From: Lepraria neglecta
Taxonomy: Eukaryota; Ascomycota; Lecanoromycetes; Lecanorales; Stereocaulaceae
Assembly (NCBI GenBank): GCA_033220425.1
Contig: CM065651.1
Coordinates: 2,728,001 to 2,792,000, forward strand
Length of the DNA stretch: 64,000 bases
Direction of reading: 5' to 3'
A program made the translations under genes and the position numbers. Under the pieces are notes generated by a model, which did no database searches, was not told the origin of the DNA, and saw only the letters and a list, made by a program, of their open reading frames with translations. Position 1 is the stretch's first letter. Every line of letters begins with the position of its first letter. Shown here piece after piece: positions 22,619 through 35,779 of the stretch.

Positions 22619-23712
22619 ATGTCTCCCACATTCGCTTTCAAGATAGCTACGGCTATCGCGTTGTCCATCTCCTATGCCTTAGCCAATCCAATCGAGTCAA
22701 GATGTGAGTGACATCCAGTATGTTATAAATGGTTAGCGTACTAATACAGCAACGCAGCTATCGACTCCGGAACATTTGCAAACCTACAGCTCTTCGAGCA
22801 ATTCGCAGCTGCGGCATACTGCCCTAGCAACAATAATGTTCCCAACGGCGGGACGAAGTTGACATGCCCAACGAGCGAGAATTGCCCTTTGGTCGAAGCA
22901 GACGACGTGACAACCGTTTACGAATTCCAAAAGTAAGCCAATCGAAGCACACCCTCCCTAAGCCTCTGTGCTCTACGCCTCTCAACCCTCGGCACCACCT
23001 TCGCTATTGACACCTCCCCCCTTACAGCTCCCTCCTCACGGACGTAACCGGCTACATAGCCCTCGACCACACCCGCTCCCTTACCGTCCTCGCCTTCCGC
23101 GGCTCCGAATCCATTCGCAATTACATTGCAGACGCCGACTCCACCACCACCTCCACCGACATCTGCTCTGGCTGCACTGCTGATCAAGGCTTCTACAACA
23201 GCTGGCAAGAAGCGAAATCAGGAGTCATGAGCGCTCTCAAGACCGCAGCGGCAGCAAATCCTTCATACCGTGTTGTCGTCGTGGGACACAGCCTAGGCGG
23301 TGCTATTGCCGCTATCGCAGCAGCGGAACTGCGCAATGGGGGGACGACGACGGACTTATACACATATGGCCAACCGCGCATTGGTGGTGCGGCGATCAGC
23401 AGTTACATTACGAATCAGAATAAGGGAGGGAACTTCAGGGTGACGCATTATGATGATCCAGTACCCAGGCTACCACCGCTGTTGTTCGGGTTTGTGCATA
23501 TCAGCCCGGAGTACTATATCAAGACGGGTAACGGCGTTGCTGTGACCGCGGCTGATTTCACGGAGTTGACTGGCTCGATCAATTTGATGGGAAATACAGC
23601 AAATATCGGCAATGGACGTGATCTTGCGGCGCATGGGTGGTATTTCAACAACATTTCCGCTTGTGATACTAGTGATAGTTTGGAGATTTTAAAGAGGGGG
23701 GTTGTTGGGTGA
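22619..23712 (+). CDS. Secreted class-3 lipase
   Basis: Exons 22619-22703, 22758-22932 and 23028-23712 encode 314 residues. A signal peptide is clear (MSPTFAFKIATAIALSISYALA, cleavage near Ala22). The body is a class-3 (Thermomyces/Rhizomucor-type) lipase. LAFRGSES carries the oxyanion region, VVVGHSLGGA the nucleophile elbow with Ser, THYDDPVPRLPP the Asp, and LAAHGWYF the His. Paired cysteines (YCPS, LTCP, NCPL, ICSGC, ACD) suit an exported protein. It probably hydrolyses triacylglycerols or related esters outside the cell. The second intron joins through an AAC codon (Asn) in place of the apparent Lys at the exon end. Feruloyl esterases share this fold, so the exact substrate is open. Confidence 0.85.
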
Positions 23713-24811
23713 TTTGGAGGAGGGGGAGTTTGGTATTTGATTTGTGTACACATTTTGTAATCTGAATGCCTATGAGACAATGACTTTATATTCGATTGTC
23801 CAGAATGATCCAAGCCTTGGATAGTAGCCAAAAATTGGACATGTCCATGAACATAAGCTCATAAGAAAGAAACTAATTAGGGAAAGCGGCTGTACTTTCG
23901 TGCTAGTAATTCATATTTGGCAAATACAACCCCACCTCAAACCTTGAATATCTAGACACCTTGTAATGAAAGCGCGCGCGCGCCATCACAGGTGGTAGCT
24001 CACTACAAAGGTATCATTGCATTTGACTGCTCAGAACAGCTATGGTGAATTAGACGGGGAGAGAAGCAGCAGCACTCGAAGAACAAACTGTTCAGTCATA
24101 ACGCCTTTGCTCTTCAATAGCCTAAACGAAGGATCAGCGCAACAGTAGCCGCGAGGGCACATATAGCCTGTGTGCCGTTCTCTGCAGACCCTAGGCCTGG
24201 ATCTTGCAGAACGAGAGGGCAAATGTAGGACAAAACGTCATCAAAATGGACGATTCGGTGGGAATTCCTAATATTGCGGATTGCGTACACGGTGCCGAGG
24301 TTGGGTCTTAGAACAGGCAATGCTCGAATTGCAAGTCTACATTGGCATGGACTACGTACTCCATGTTTTGTCATACATAGGTCTCAGTAGAGTATCGGCG
24401 CCAAAGGATGGACACAGCATGGCAGATTTCCAGCAAGCGTCGGAAAATGTTGCCGTCATATCAGTGTTCAGGAAATACAGGTAACAAAACAGCATTCATC
24501 GAGTCATACAGTGAGATTGAAAATTTAGGGTTCACTACGCTGATTTTAAGGTGCATAAGGTCGAATTGCGGAGATCACCCTAAGGGCCTTCAGGCATTAT
24601 TTTCTGGACGAAACAACGGTCATCAATTGGCAAACATACACAACTTCCTAAGATACAACTTGGTTATTTTCCTTCGTTTTCTTCTAATCTTCACTTCATT
24701 GAAAAAAGTCAAGATCTGTTGAAGATCACCTGAGTCTCACGCCACCTTTTTGAAGGGATTTGCATCGCGTCCCAAAACAATCATGTCACGCCAAGCCCCT
24801 CTATATGTTCC
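23713..24811. other. Intergenic, includes a GCGCGC run
   Basis: A (GC)n run lies near 23971-23980. No gene supported. The stretch just before 24812 may be the eroded 5' end of the MFS transporter. Confidence 0.4.
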
Positions 24812-26402
24812 ATGAACGCTAACGCCTCGCTCTACGGTAATGCTGTCAGCGGTCTGATCAAACAATTCTCCATCAGCAGCCAAGCTGCTCGTGTCGGTCA
24901 ATGCGTTTTCCTCGTGGCCTACGCCTTCGGTTGTGAACTATGAGCACCTTGGTCCGAGGAGTTTGGCCGATGGTCCATCATGCAGCTCAGTCTAGGGCTT
25001 GTGAATCTCTGGCAAATTCCCTGCGCCCTGGCACCTAACTACGAAACTATTGTTATCTGCAGTTTCCTGGACGGTATTTCTTTTGCTGGGGCTCTGTTAC
25101 TCTTGCTAAGGTTCCCAATATGTGGCATCCAGACTATCAACAATACGCCGTGACCTATATCGTGCTCTCTTCCGTAAGTATATCAGTCCTCGGTTCGGTT
25201 ATTCGTGGGTTCATCGAGAAGAACTTCTCCTGGCACTGGGCTTTTTGGGTTCAGTTACTCTTCGGCGGCGCGACCCAGCTCATTCACTTCATTGTTGTGC
25301 CTGAGACCAGAACGACTATAATGCTAGACAAGAAGGCGAAGAGGAGGCGTGAAGCAGATCCCAACGCGAATGTCTGGGGCCCGAATGAAATTCACACACC
25401 TCGTATCTCTATGAAAGAGGTCTTGACTCTCTGGCATCGACCATTCGAGATGTTCTTTTGCGAGCCCATCGTTCTGTGCCTTTCGCTCCTTAGCGGGTTC
25501 AGTGATGCTCTCATCTTCAATTTCCTTGAGGCATACACCCCAGTGTATAAGCAATGGGGTTTCGATGTTGTGACTACTGGTCTTGCTTTTACACCGTAAG
25601 TACAGCACCGCTCGAGTACACGAGTATCGTTGTTAATCGATGTGAGTAAGCTTTTGGTCGGATACTTCATCGCCTACTTTTCCTTCTTTCCCGGCATAGC
25701 AAGTCAACAGAAAAGGCACCGAGCGGACCCAGACAGCCTCCAACCAGAAGCTCGGCTGTGGTGGCTTCTCTGGACCGTTCCATTACTATCTGTAGGTCTC
25801 TTCGGCTTCAGCTGGACAAGCCTGGGTCCAAGCTATGGTATGCCATGGATTGCACCCATGATCTTTTCGGTGCTTGTTGGTATAGCGAACGTAAGTGAGG
25901 ACCTTGGTATCTCTTTGACGCGATTTATATGCTAATGAAACTTTAGTATGCAATCTACATGGCAACAATCGACTATATGATTGCCTCCTATAGCCCTTAC
26001 CCGGCATCCGCCACAGGCGGCAACAGCATGTCTCGCGACCTCCTCGCTGGTATCGCTGCCATGTACTCCATCCCGTTCTACGAACTCGTTCCCGGTAAAT
26101 ACAAGCTTGCAATTCCAACAACGGTTCTCGGCTGCATTGATATCCTTGTCACCATTCCAATCTATCTGTTCTATTGGTATGGACCTACCATCCGAGCGAA
26201 GTCTAAGTTCGCTCAAGTTCTTGCTGCCGATCGAAATGCTGGTGGAGGTACGAGATGGCTGTCAACTGCGAGTCATGGAAGCCAGAGGGGACGTGTCTAC
26301 CCGGAGAAGGTATTTGGTACCGCCAAGGACCACTATAGACGAAAAGTGGGCAAGGCAGATGGAAATGGCTTGGGTGTGAAGCTATACGACGTGCCTCATT
26401 GA
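24812..26402 (+). pseudogene. Decayed MFS transporter (DHA1-like)
   Basis: The reading starts inside a fungal DHA1 drug:H+ antiporter-like protein (ASLYGNAVSGLIKQFSIS, AARVGQCVFLVAYAFGCEL). It continues through an in-frame TGA at 24941, then PWSEEFGRWSIMQLSL and a frame change near 25091-25095. From 25120 it runs cleanly with introns 25596-25646 and 25891-25946 to a stop at 26402. Recognisable pieces are QQYAVTYIVLSS, READPNANVWGPNE in the central loop, LCLSLLSGFSDALIF, GYFIAYFSFFPG and ATGGNSMSRDLLAG. The first membrane segments and the normal start are not found. The family exports drugs and toxic compounds at the plasma membrane. One stop plus one frameshift argue for a pseudogene, but the 3' two-thirds look well kept, so a recent loss or assembly errors are possible. 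Confidence 0.65.
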
Positions 26403-27004
26403 GCGAGGTTGTGCGTTTGGTTTATGATTTCAACGTGAAGAGCCGACGGGTGCTAGGGTGGAATGAAGGATACATAGACCATAGGTTGGAATAGCAGCGT
26501 GAATTCAGGTGTTTCCACATCCAATTTGAAGTTTACGAAACATACCAAAGATGAACCTGCGACTTCTCTAAAGATCGAAGGTTGGAATATTTGATACGTA
26601 AAGGATCACGTCCTCTCCAAAAGAAAACTTAAGCGCCGGGAAAATATCACTAAATTTCCCCTCACAGTCCATTTTTAGCAGCGCAAATCCTGCATAACGA
26701 CGCAAATTATCCAATATCTCAGAGATCGTGGCGAACCTTATCAAACACGGCTCTTTTCTATAACCCTAATCAATGTCAAGATTCAATGTCAAAACTTTGA
26801 AGCTCAGTGAAGCTGTTGAAGCCTGCCAGCGGTGGTGGCCTTCACCGCTGGCCTCCGACCCCTGCTGGGGCTGAGGCTGAGCAGCTCGTGCGATCTGGCT
26901 TTTAGCTCACCGCCCCCACATCAATCTTCATCAATTACCCAAGTAAGAGGAATGAAGTAGCATAATATCTGACAAGGCTGTCCTACGTGACACAGGCAGC
27001 GATC
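26403..27004. other. Intergenic, probable promoter of the next gene
   Basis: Contains a short near-palindromic GC-rich string at about 26825-26880 (repeats of GCTGG and GCTGAGG). No gene seen. A 5' exon of the following gene cannot be excluded. Confidence 0.4.
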
Positions 27005-28834
27005 ATGATGAACCAATTCTACCAGCACCAAAACCCGCTCATAGTGCGGAGAGCAACCGAGCCTGTCACTCTCGCCCCCACCGCTTCCATGATTGACCCG
27101 AACCTCGAAAATCATCGGATAACAGTGCAGCACCCACACCTAGCTAATGGCTACGGCCAAATGCAAATGCAGATGCAGAGCAGCATCGCCACGCCCAATC
27201 AGAATAATGGCCACAACCAGAACTTTCAACCTAATCACAATCACAATCACAGTGCTTCACCCGAGCGCGCCTTACCCTCATTGAATGTAGACGAAAACTC
27301 CATTGATGATGCTTACGTACAATTCATTCTGTATTGCAATCCATCTGTTCCACTGGAAGTGGATACCACTGAGCTGAGGAAAGGTTTCCGTGCTCCGCCG
27401 AAGAGTGACACTAAGACTTTCAGCCCTTTCATACTATACGGCCTGATTGCGAAATTGGAGACTAAAGAGATCAAGACTTGGACTGAACTTGTGCTTAAGC
27501 TTGGGGTGGAGCCGCCAGATACGACGAAGAACCAGAGCACGCAGAAGGTCCAACAGTATGCTGTCAGGCTGAAGGTAGCTAATCCGATTTCTTAGTCTCA
27601 AACGTCTTTCCTCTTGAGTTTCACTGCTGCTAGTTCTGCCTTTACTGATAGTGCCATTCAGCGATGGCTTCGTGCTTTTCACGTCGATGCGTTCTTCAAT
27701 TACTTGCAAAACAAACCAAGTCCCTACTTCACAGAACGACCTACGAGCTTAGACTCCCTAGTCGAGCGTGAAGGCATACCGCCAGAAGAAGACCTAGCAG
27801 TCCGTGCTTTACTTCCTGAATGGAGACCCAAGCGTGGCCGACGGAAAGCCGAAGACATTGAGGCCGAAGCTGAGGCTAATGCCGCCAACAAGAAACAGCA
27901 TACTCGGTCATCCAGTGCCGACTTCACTAGCATGTTCGAGGAGCCGTACTCAGCCGCTCCGTCAACTACGATGCCATGGAGCGCACATCCTTCACAAAAT
28001 GATCCTTGGGCAGCAGCTCAGGTGGCAATTGCGCCGAAGACTCCCAGTACTGGACAGGCACCAACACCGAATCAACTGAATTCACAGAACGTGGGCCAGC
28101 CGATGCGTTGGCGCTTCACAAGTAACGAAACGCCATCATCACCCTATCCACAATCCGCAATCACTCCCGGACATTCATTCTCAACAAGTCCTCCTTTTGA
28201 CGCACCAAAGTCCGCTCACCCTTCAACCACAAGCAAGTCACCATCCCGAACTCGTCGAAGACATGGCCCAGCAGTATCAAGTGCCTGGCCGTCCACCACC
28301 AGCACTGCATCTGGTAAATTGCGAGGCAGACCACCGAGCAACCGTTCCGTGCAAGATGGGCCTTTCTCAACCTTCCCTGCCAACCCAAATGTCAAAGAGA
28401 CTCAGAGTACCAACCTCGGGGCGCCATCACAAACGAGCCCCAGCCCAAGCCGTGATGTCACTCCTGCTCCCCAGCAAAACATCGCCTTTGTCCAAACACC
28501 TACTATGGGCAATCCCTCAGCTCCAAGAAAGCCCAGCAAGCTCCAACTTCAAGTGCCCGAGCATTCTGGTGGGCCAGTTCGGTTGGCTACGCCACCCAGG
28601 GTTCTCATCAATGGCGAGAGCAACCGCCAGTCTTCACATGGCCATGAGCGGCGATCATCTGCCGATTTCTTCAATCAGATAGATGAAGTGTCGGAAGGAG
28701 ATGGAGATGAAGATGCTGATGAAGAAGAGGGAGTGGATTGGAAGAAACGAGCATTGACGCTTAAAAGGAAGCTGATTGAGAAGGAAGAGGAGTTGAGGGC
28801 TATGAAGCGGAGAGTTTTGGATGCTGTGATGTGA
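27005..28834 (+). CDS. ARS-binding protein 2-like protein
   Basis: Two exons, 27005-27574 and 27662-28834 (intron 87 bp), give 580 residues. After a low-complexity Gln/Asn/His start, a conserved block runs YVQFILYCNPSVPL, TELRKGFRAPPKSD, ETKEIKTWTELV, LGVEPPD and QSTQKVQQYAVRLK, then across the intron RWLRAFHVDAFFNYL. This matches my memory of the fungal ARS-binding protein 2 (Abp2) family, which in fission yeast binds replication-origin DNA in the nucleus. The middle is Ser/Pro/Thr-rich and disordered. The C-terminus (WKKRALTLKRKLIEKEEEL) is a charged coiled coil after an acidic Asp/Glu run. A GTG-initiated extension to 26987 is open but the ATG at 27005 is preferred. The role here is inferred from the family only. 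Confidence 0.62.
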
Positions 28835-29599
28835 CATGATGTGATGTAAATGACTAGACTCTCCAGGTTTGGTAAATTAAGCGGAAGTCCAGCCAGCCAC
28901 CTCCTTCAGCACAGTGCCTCTACTCAACACTTCTTACTACATAACCAGCACCTCCCCCCTTCTTCCGGTCCTTCCCCATCCCAAATCACATCCATTGTCC
29001 TACTTTTTCCATCGTCATCATACTCTTCCACTATCATTATCAGCCTTCTTCCATAACCATACTCCTTCCACATTCAAGCTTCCCTACTCAACACCTTCCA
29101 CCATATCATATATCCACTATCGATAAGCACCCGCTTTGATATTGACTAGTGCACCAGCCGCGACAAACACTCTACACGCGGTCATCACAGCATGATGATG
29201 AAGCGCTTTCCCTATTTGAGGTTTTTGACTTCCAGCTTTGAACATCGCAGTGAACCTCACTCCATGCCAGATCAGACGATCTAGCACCTCCACCATTCGT
29301 GAGACCAATTTTGATGCTGAGATATGGAGTATTCATGGTGGTGAGGCCCTTGGTGAAGATGTTAGCAATGAGGATGTGTTTTACTTTGGTGGGCCCTCAT
29401 TTCGCCACTAATTCAATCAAACTGGGCCTTGCGCACCAAAACGCTGCCAGTGGGCTAGGGGCTGATTAGGGGGGTTTCACACTTGATCTGAACTCCAACC
29501 AGTGACATTTGCCACTTCACCGAGAGAGTTTCCGGCGGTCACTCCTACAAGCCTAGACGGAGCAAGGTCCTTGGATCCCTACCATTGTTTTCGCCTTAA
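28835..29599. other. Intergenic, C/T-rich then plain
   Basis: 28900-29110 is strongly pyrimidine-biased on the plus strand (CTTCC, CTCCC, ACTCTTCCAC runs). No gene supported. Confidence 0.45.
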
Positions 29600-30405
29600 T
29601 TGAAGAATTATGTTTCCAATCAAAAGCTGGGAATGGACAGAAGAATCGTGTCCGAACTTCATCGAAAGCACAGCTTTCAACTTCTTTCTCGAGCATACTC
29701 ACTTCTATGTATACATAAAACTCCTCCAAAAGAAACTAGGACGAACTATGAGCGTATTCTGACTGAAGTCAGGATCGAATGTGAAGCCAGCGTGAATGTT
29801 CTACAAGGCTTGGGCATACCCCCACTGCCAATAGGAGAGATGACCACCAACCTTGAGGAGGCACAGGATGTTCAGTTCTGGATGCGGGTCAGGGAATTGG
29901 GTATGTCTGCATTTAACCTCATGGCTATGCTCTCTAACACACGGAATTACGTCAGAGTAAAGGTCTGGAAGTTCTTCCAGAAATCGAGCCTCAAGAGGAC
30001 ACATTGGGCGCTATGGAGAACGCGTGGGTATGTTATGAGGATGTCAGTAACCCTGCTACTCCAGAGGTATGGAAGAGCACAACTAATATACACAAGGCGA
30101 GAGATGTGGAGGAACGTGCGCTCGCACGGCCGAGTCAGAGTCTAGGCCTCCAATCACCAGAAAAAGAGGACGGCACGACGACGAGTGGCCACGGGCTTGG
30201 GTTGGGCATAATCACACAAGAGGCGAACATGGACACGACTCAAGCGCACGTGAACGACGTGTCATCAGGAACGATAGATGATAGGCTCCTAATTACTTTC
30301 GAGGCTATCATGGGCGGACTGCACCAGCACCGCCGTTACAAAAACTTCTTGGATCCATATTCGCCGCAGCCTGATCTCGACTGCAATCCGCAGTCTTTCA
30401 CCTGA
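29600..30405 (+). CDS. Uncharacterised, possibly decayed protein
   Basis: Two adjacent frames look protein-like. From 29600 one reads helix-rich sequence (IVSELHRKHSFQLLSRAYSLL, EVRIECEASVNVLQGLG). From about 30004 a second reads NAWVCYEDVSNPATPEVW and a polar tail to a stop at 30405. They overlap out of frame, so either an intron near 30025-30065 (a GTATGT donor is present) joins them or the gene has a frameshift. No initiating ATG lies at the front. I do not recognise the family. Confidence 0.25.
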
Positions 30406-33400
30406 ACTCCAGGACTGTACTAGGCGTAGCATGATAGGGGCTTCACGCACCCCTCTCATTTCGCTCTTTACAAATTCGAACTCGCTACAACTATTGTTGT
30501 ATAATCCCATCAAGACTCCAAAGAAGGTCAACATTTTCTTCCATCAAAATCATGAACAATGCAGTACAACTTCTCTAATTTCAGTACTACTAAATTGTCT
30601 CAACAAACAGACACGTCAGGGAAAGCACTCCGGCGTCAGGTGATGACGAAGGCCGATTTCAGTTCTTCCTACTTAGACACTCCGCCATCAGAGACATCAA
30701 GAAGCTTCTAGCGCTAGACTTTGATCCTTACAACACTTACATGAAGTATCTTGGTACAGCAGAATAGCCTCGGATGCTTCTCAATGTACATGCATACCCC
30801 AGGAAACCCTCGGAAGGAGGTATAATAAGCATGTCTTACTCCTAAAAAGACCAGTGGCGGTTTACGGTTGGCTTTTTAGGAATTGAACGATGCGTGACGC
30901 AAATTCTGGTCCGTTGTTCGACACTTGAGAGCCAGAGACAAAGTCATGACAGCAACCCACAGAACTTTCCAATTGTGATGTGTTACACATTAGGGACTGC
31001 TGTTCTACGTCAACGGCAAATGTCGAAGTCCCAGGCCCTATGAGTTGGGCCCGTATCGCTACGTGGTGGTGGATGGAACTGCAGGACCGAACGAAGGGAA
31101 GAGAGTGGACGAGATGAACCCCTTTTTCATTATGCCGCTACAGTGGGATTAGAATGCAATAAATGAGCTCGTTGCTGCTTGGGACGTCGACCTCGACATA
31201 TCAGGCCATCTAACTAACAGATTTACAAGACGCATCGTCGAAGTCCTGAATGGAATGAAAGCCACAGCTTCGGAGATCATATGGCAGAGCAACAATCTGC
31301 CGTGAACTCAGATATGCAGGTGCTGAATTCCTCCTGAAGCGCATGTTCAGCTCGCAACGACCAGGAGGCATCAAGATACTTGACGAGATCATGGACCATC
31401 CCGCCATCAATAGCTACGTCAAAGAGCTTGTCGTTGACATCTTGCTTTTCCTGAAAGAGGTCTATCGGACGCAAGCGTACAAGCCGAGACAGAGCACAAT
31501 TGGTTATGCCGCCAGCATAAGGAGATCAATACGATTACCATTCCAAGCTCCACACTCCTGAAGATGTGTGGCATTACATGACATTCGTGTAACGGACAGA
31601 TTTTCCCAGTCATACTATCGTGAGGGGCCTTTGGCTGAGGACGTCGTGTATGGACCATGGCTCTGGGACATTGACGACTAACCTTCTACTCACGGTATCA
31701 GTATAACAAATCTTCACGAAAATGTCACCAAAGTAGAGCTATGGGTATTTTTTCCCTTTCAAAGTGCGCGATCTTCATCTACGCTACGTCACAGTACATA
31801 AATCATCTACTCACCACTCCCATCATTTCACTTGCATCTCACAGAACAGGCATCATTTGTCAGTGCTACCGAAAGTGAGCCTCAGTATCATACCCTGTCT
31901 CCGAGAGTATCATTGACGAAGAAACCACATTTCAAGCCTTCCGCGAATGGCTCAACACTTCGCCATGGAGAAGATCATAATTCAACAAAGAACCAAGGAC
32001 TATCCACTCAGAGCTTTCTAACCCCGTGGAAGGGTGCGCAAAGAAAGGACGGCCATCGCGTCCGATCAGATCAAGCCTTCGGACATTACAAGACAGCGAG
32101 CAAAGAACACAAGAAGGCCGTTGGTCGAAACACTCGTCGTTATGGGGAAGTTGCTTACGATGACTATGACAGCAGCAAAGCAGAAATGAATCATAACGCG
32201 GGTATTTTTGTTGCACTGCGAAGAGATACTCTCCGGCCAGATTCGACCAGAAGATATTCGAAATCTACTAGATGAGGACATTGATCCATCAGATGTGTTG
32301 ATAAAAGCCGCGAGCCCGTTAAGGAAGAATCTGGATAGAGAGATCTACTTACAAGAATCGCGGACACGTTAACACGCAAAGTTCCTATCAAAGCTGAACC
32401 GTAACATTCAAAGACTGGCTAGAAGTCAGTCCGCAATCGCTTTTATCTGATTCTGAAAGACCAGCGTATTACCCCCGCTTGGTTCGCATAATAGTGAGCT
32501 CAAGGAGCGCATCCAGAGCGATAATCACTCCCCCAGAGATGCGACCATCATGTGGAGGGTCTACTTTCCGAGCACCCAATCACGGCAACTGCTGAATATC
32601 CTTAATCTTTCGAAGAGCTGCTAGTTCATCACGTTTCATCGATTTCACCATGTACCTCAGTGAGGATGTTAGCGGGCTTAGCGTTCGCCTCAAATATCCT
32701 TTGAGTTGATAGCACCAATCTCTCCTTAGAAGACTCAGACATTGACTTGATGCCTTTCTAGTCGATCTTAGGGAATGGGAGTGTCATCTCTTAATTCAGA
32801 ATTCCCGATGTCAGCTGAGAAAAACTTCCTAACAAATTATTGGGCCGCGCGCGAGCAAGAAGGCAAGAGAAATAACAGCGGCAGAGCGCATCAGAAGAGA
32901 TATGGGTTGCGGGACCATGTCGTGTTGTTTATGATCAGTCGCCACTCGAGACTATAAACTCGTACCATAAGGATATTGGGAATTCCGAGAATAATTGCCA
33001 CACCATATTAATGTCACTGCCTAGCCGTGGCACTTACGACGCAGGCAATTACCACCTCTCTCGAAGCATGGAAGAAGGCTTCCAAAATCCGAATATCGCA
33101 TTTTTCTTCGAATCGTAGACTCAAAGACTTCTCCCCAGCGAAAAATACTCACCCCGTTTGCGCAGAGTTGAATTCCGGCGATCGAGGTCTGATATTTCTG
33201 AGAGCATTAGCTACTCATCTAAGGTCCTTATGATTGCTAATGGCATTAGCAAAGATGCGGAGGACTAGCATAGGAATAATTGAGAGGGTCAATAAGCGGT
33301 GGGCTCATTGGGATGAGGCTAGCAGAGCTAAAACACCAATTGCTAGAACGCTAATGGTCCTGGGTTGTATCATATGGGATAAAAAACCACTACTCTCGTT

Positions 33401-34547
33401 GCAGTAGATCAAAGAAACGTACAAGGCTATCAATATTTTGTTCAAACAGCCGACGACCGTCATAACAACGGCAGAACCACTGCCATTAAAACTCTTGACT
33501 GTTCTGCGCGATCTTTAATATGAGTTTATCATGGCTCCAAGAATGGATATACTCGTGCAATTTTCATCACTTGTCATAGCCTCAAAAATTGGGGCTGTCT
33601 TAATCAACATTTATAAATAATATACTGCAGGCACAAACGTCGTTTCGAAAGAAGATTCGTATGACGACAGTCCTCGGAAAATTGGAGAACGAACCACGCA
33701 GTTCAGCGGGAGAGGACGGAAGGAGAGAAGTGTTAGAAGAATTGACTGGGCGCCGTCTAATTTCGCCGCGATAAACTACATGGCTGGACTAGACTCCATG
33801 AGATAGTGCAAAGAATAATTAGAGAGTATAAGGGTGAGTAGATCCCTCTACTCATCCGGTATTACATCAGAAGAAAGAATTTCGCTTTCGCAGGAAAAAA
33901 ATTATAATATAATATGGCAAAACGACTTCTCGTATAACTACGGAGGACGGCTGCGAGACAGCTGGGACCGCAACCCTGCAGGTAGTGCTGGGAAAGCTGC
34001 ATCTGTCCAGCGTCAAGAGTGATGTTTGTGTGCAGCCTGCAAATGAGACCCGTCCACAAGAGCACAAGATCTCTATGAGGGCATGTGTGATGGCATACAC
34101 AACATTAGAGCCATGTCAGCGGCGCCTTCTAACAGATAAAAAAAAGCCCTCCATATCTTCCTCACCGTCCTACTCGTTACGTCATTAAAAGAATGGAAAC
34201 GACTGTGGAAACCCTTAGATGTCAGATAGTTTCGCCAGGGCGAACAGGGGGAAGCATTTGGAGGGGGCCCTTCTTGATAGTAGCCTTTTGTGGACTCATA
34301 ATGCTCCTACTGGGTACGGGGTAGATTTAAGGCAGACACAGATTCAGGATAGTATGGTGGAGATATTTTTCAAGATTACCAGCAATGTCTAGGTGCCTAG
34401 GCTGTTTCGAGTTGAACTAGAAGCTGTGTATTCGGTTGATTCAAAAAACCAAATTTCAATCCGACCTTCTTGCATAGCTCGCTAATCAAGTTCGCATGAT
34501 AATGAATAATATAAAAAATACAGTATTTTTCAGGTACGGCTTGGGAT
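30406..34547. other. Gene-poor, decayed 4-kb stretch
   Basis: Only short disconnected frames. 31343-31500 weakly recalls the middle of fungal F-box-type proteins (ILDEIMDHPAINSYVKELVVDI). Nothing else is recognisable on either strand. It lacks the heavy TATAG bias of the neighbouring retroelements and may be eroded single-copy sequence. Confidence 0.4.
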
Positions 34548-35779
34548 TCACTCTCGGTGGTGGCAGTGGTGTACTTTCATCATCAATGGTGGCTTTTTCC
34601 ACAGAAGATGCATCTCTGAATCCCGCTGCCAGTCCACATCCTTATTCGATAATTCAAGGTCGTACGTGAAATGCATCTTTGCCAGAGTGGTATGGAGCTC
34701 TATCCATGCCAGACTACAGTTGAAACTGAGTCAGCATATAACACCCCGGCTGGCATTGGTACAAGGTGTTACCCACTTTCGTCCAAGACAAGCTCGGGGA
34801 CCCACCGAGAAGGGTTGGCTTGCTTCCAAATGATCATCTCTGTTCCTGCCGGTCCAACGGTCTGGATCGAACTTCCAGGGTTCTTTGAAGTTCTCTGATG
34901 ACATGCTTGCGGCAAATGGGTTTGTGCTTACTGTCGTCTGCTGATAATTAGTCTGTACATTTCTTGCGAGAGGCTTCTACGTACACCGCCTGGTACGTAT
35001 TGTCCATCAACCAGACCACCACCTTTTGGTACGATCCTGGATAGGCCTAGGGGAAGTGGTGGGTAGACTCTCAGGGCTTCGAGGCATACTGCGTGTAAGT
35101 ATCGAAGGCCGGAAGTAGACTGCGCATTAATTTGGGCATATGTTTGAAAATTGCTTCGAATTTCGTGCTGCAGCTTTGCTAGTATTGCTGGGCTGTGGGC
35201 TAGGTACTAGGTTATTGTTGCAAGAGCTGTTGCAGTTGTCTCGCTGCCTGCAATCCTTGGTTTGGTCAGCATGCCTTCCTTGCACCTGGTTAGATAAGAA
35301 GACTTCCTACACAAAGTCAGAAGCATGCGCCGCAAGCTGGATGGTAGAAATATTGTATTTGTTGCGATCATCTTCTTCGAGAAGGCTGGTCATGAAGTCC
35401 TTCCGATTAGTCTTCTGCTTTATCCTCCTAAGGATATATGTCAGTAGGCGAGCAAGGTATTGGGGCGTTGGAGATCCACTTTTCCACCATTTCAATTGTG
35501 TAGGATTCATGCTTGCGAGCTCCGTCCATTAGTTGCTTGAGCCAACTCGGGTTCAATAACAAATGGATTTTACCGAGTAAGGGAAATCGAGCCAACGTGT
35601 CGCTGAGTGAATTCTGTCCCACGGACGACAAGGCGACTGCCACCCAGAAATGCATGCTTCCACTTTCAATGCCCCCAAAAGATTCACCAAAAGCTAGCTC
35701 TCCTATAATATCAAAGGTCAAGAGGTTGAACCACGTCGTCATATCAATCGGATCCGTCCTCGCCTCCCCTATTCTTTCG
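34548..35779 (-). pseudogene. Cytochrome P450 fragment cut by a retroelement
   Basis: Reading on the minus strand from 35779: ERIGEARTDPIDMTTWFNLL, then LAFGESFGGIESG and SWLKQLMDGARKHESYT. An intron region and QLAAHASDF follow. The I-helix AGSETT is at about 35245 and the ExxR motif as EALR at about 35085. The heme loop FSVGPRACLGRK is at about 34780-34815, and the C-terminal exon starts LAWIELHTTLAKM. The stop is at 34548-34550. An in-frame TAG follows the I-helix (after ALATIT). The N-terminal third, including the membrane anchor, is absent because the sequence stops where the retroelement begins at 35780. It resembles fungal secondary-metabolism P450s. A remnant, not a working enzyme. Confidence 0.75.

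Noticed and set aside
23971-23982. GCGCGCGCGC run as Z-DNA signal
   Set aside because: Too short and isolated to claim any role.
31832-32275. 147-codon plus-strand frame in the decayed region
   Set aside because: Composition is not protein-like and a competing frame covers the same bases; a weak BTB-like impression in another frame was not strong enough.
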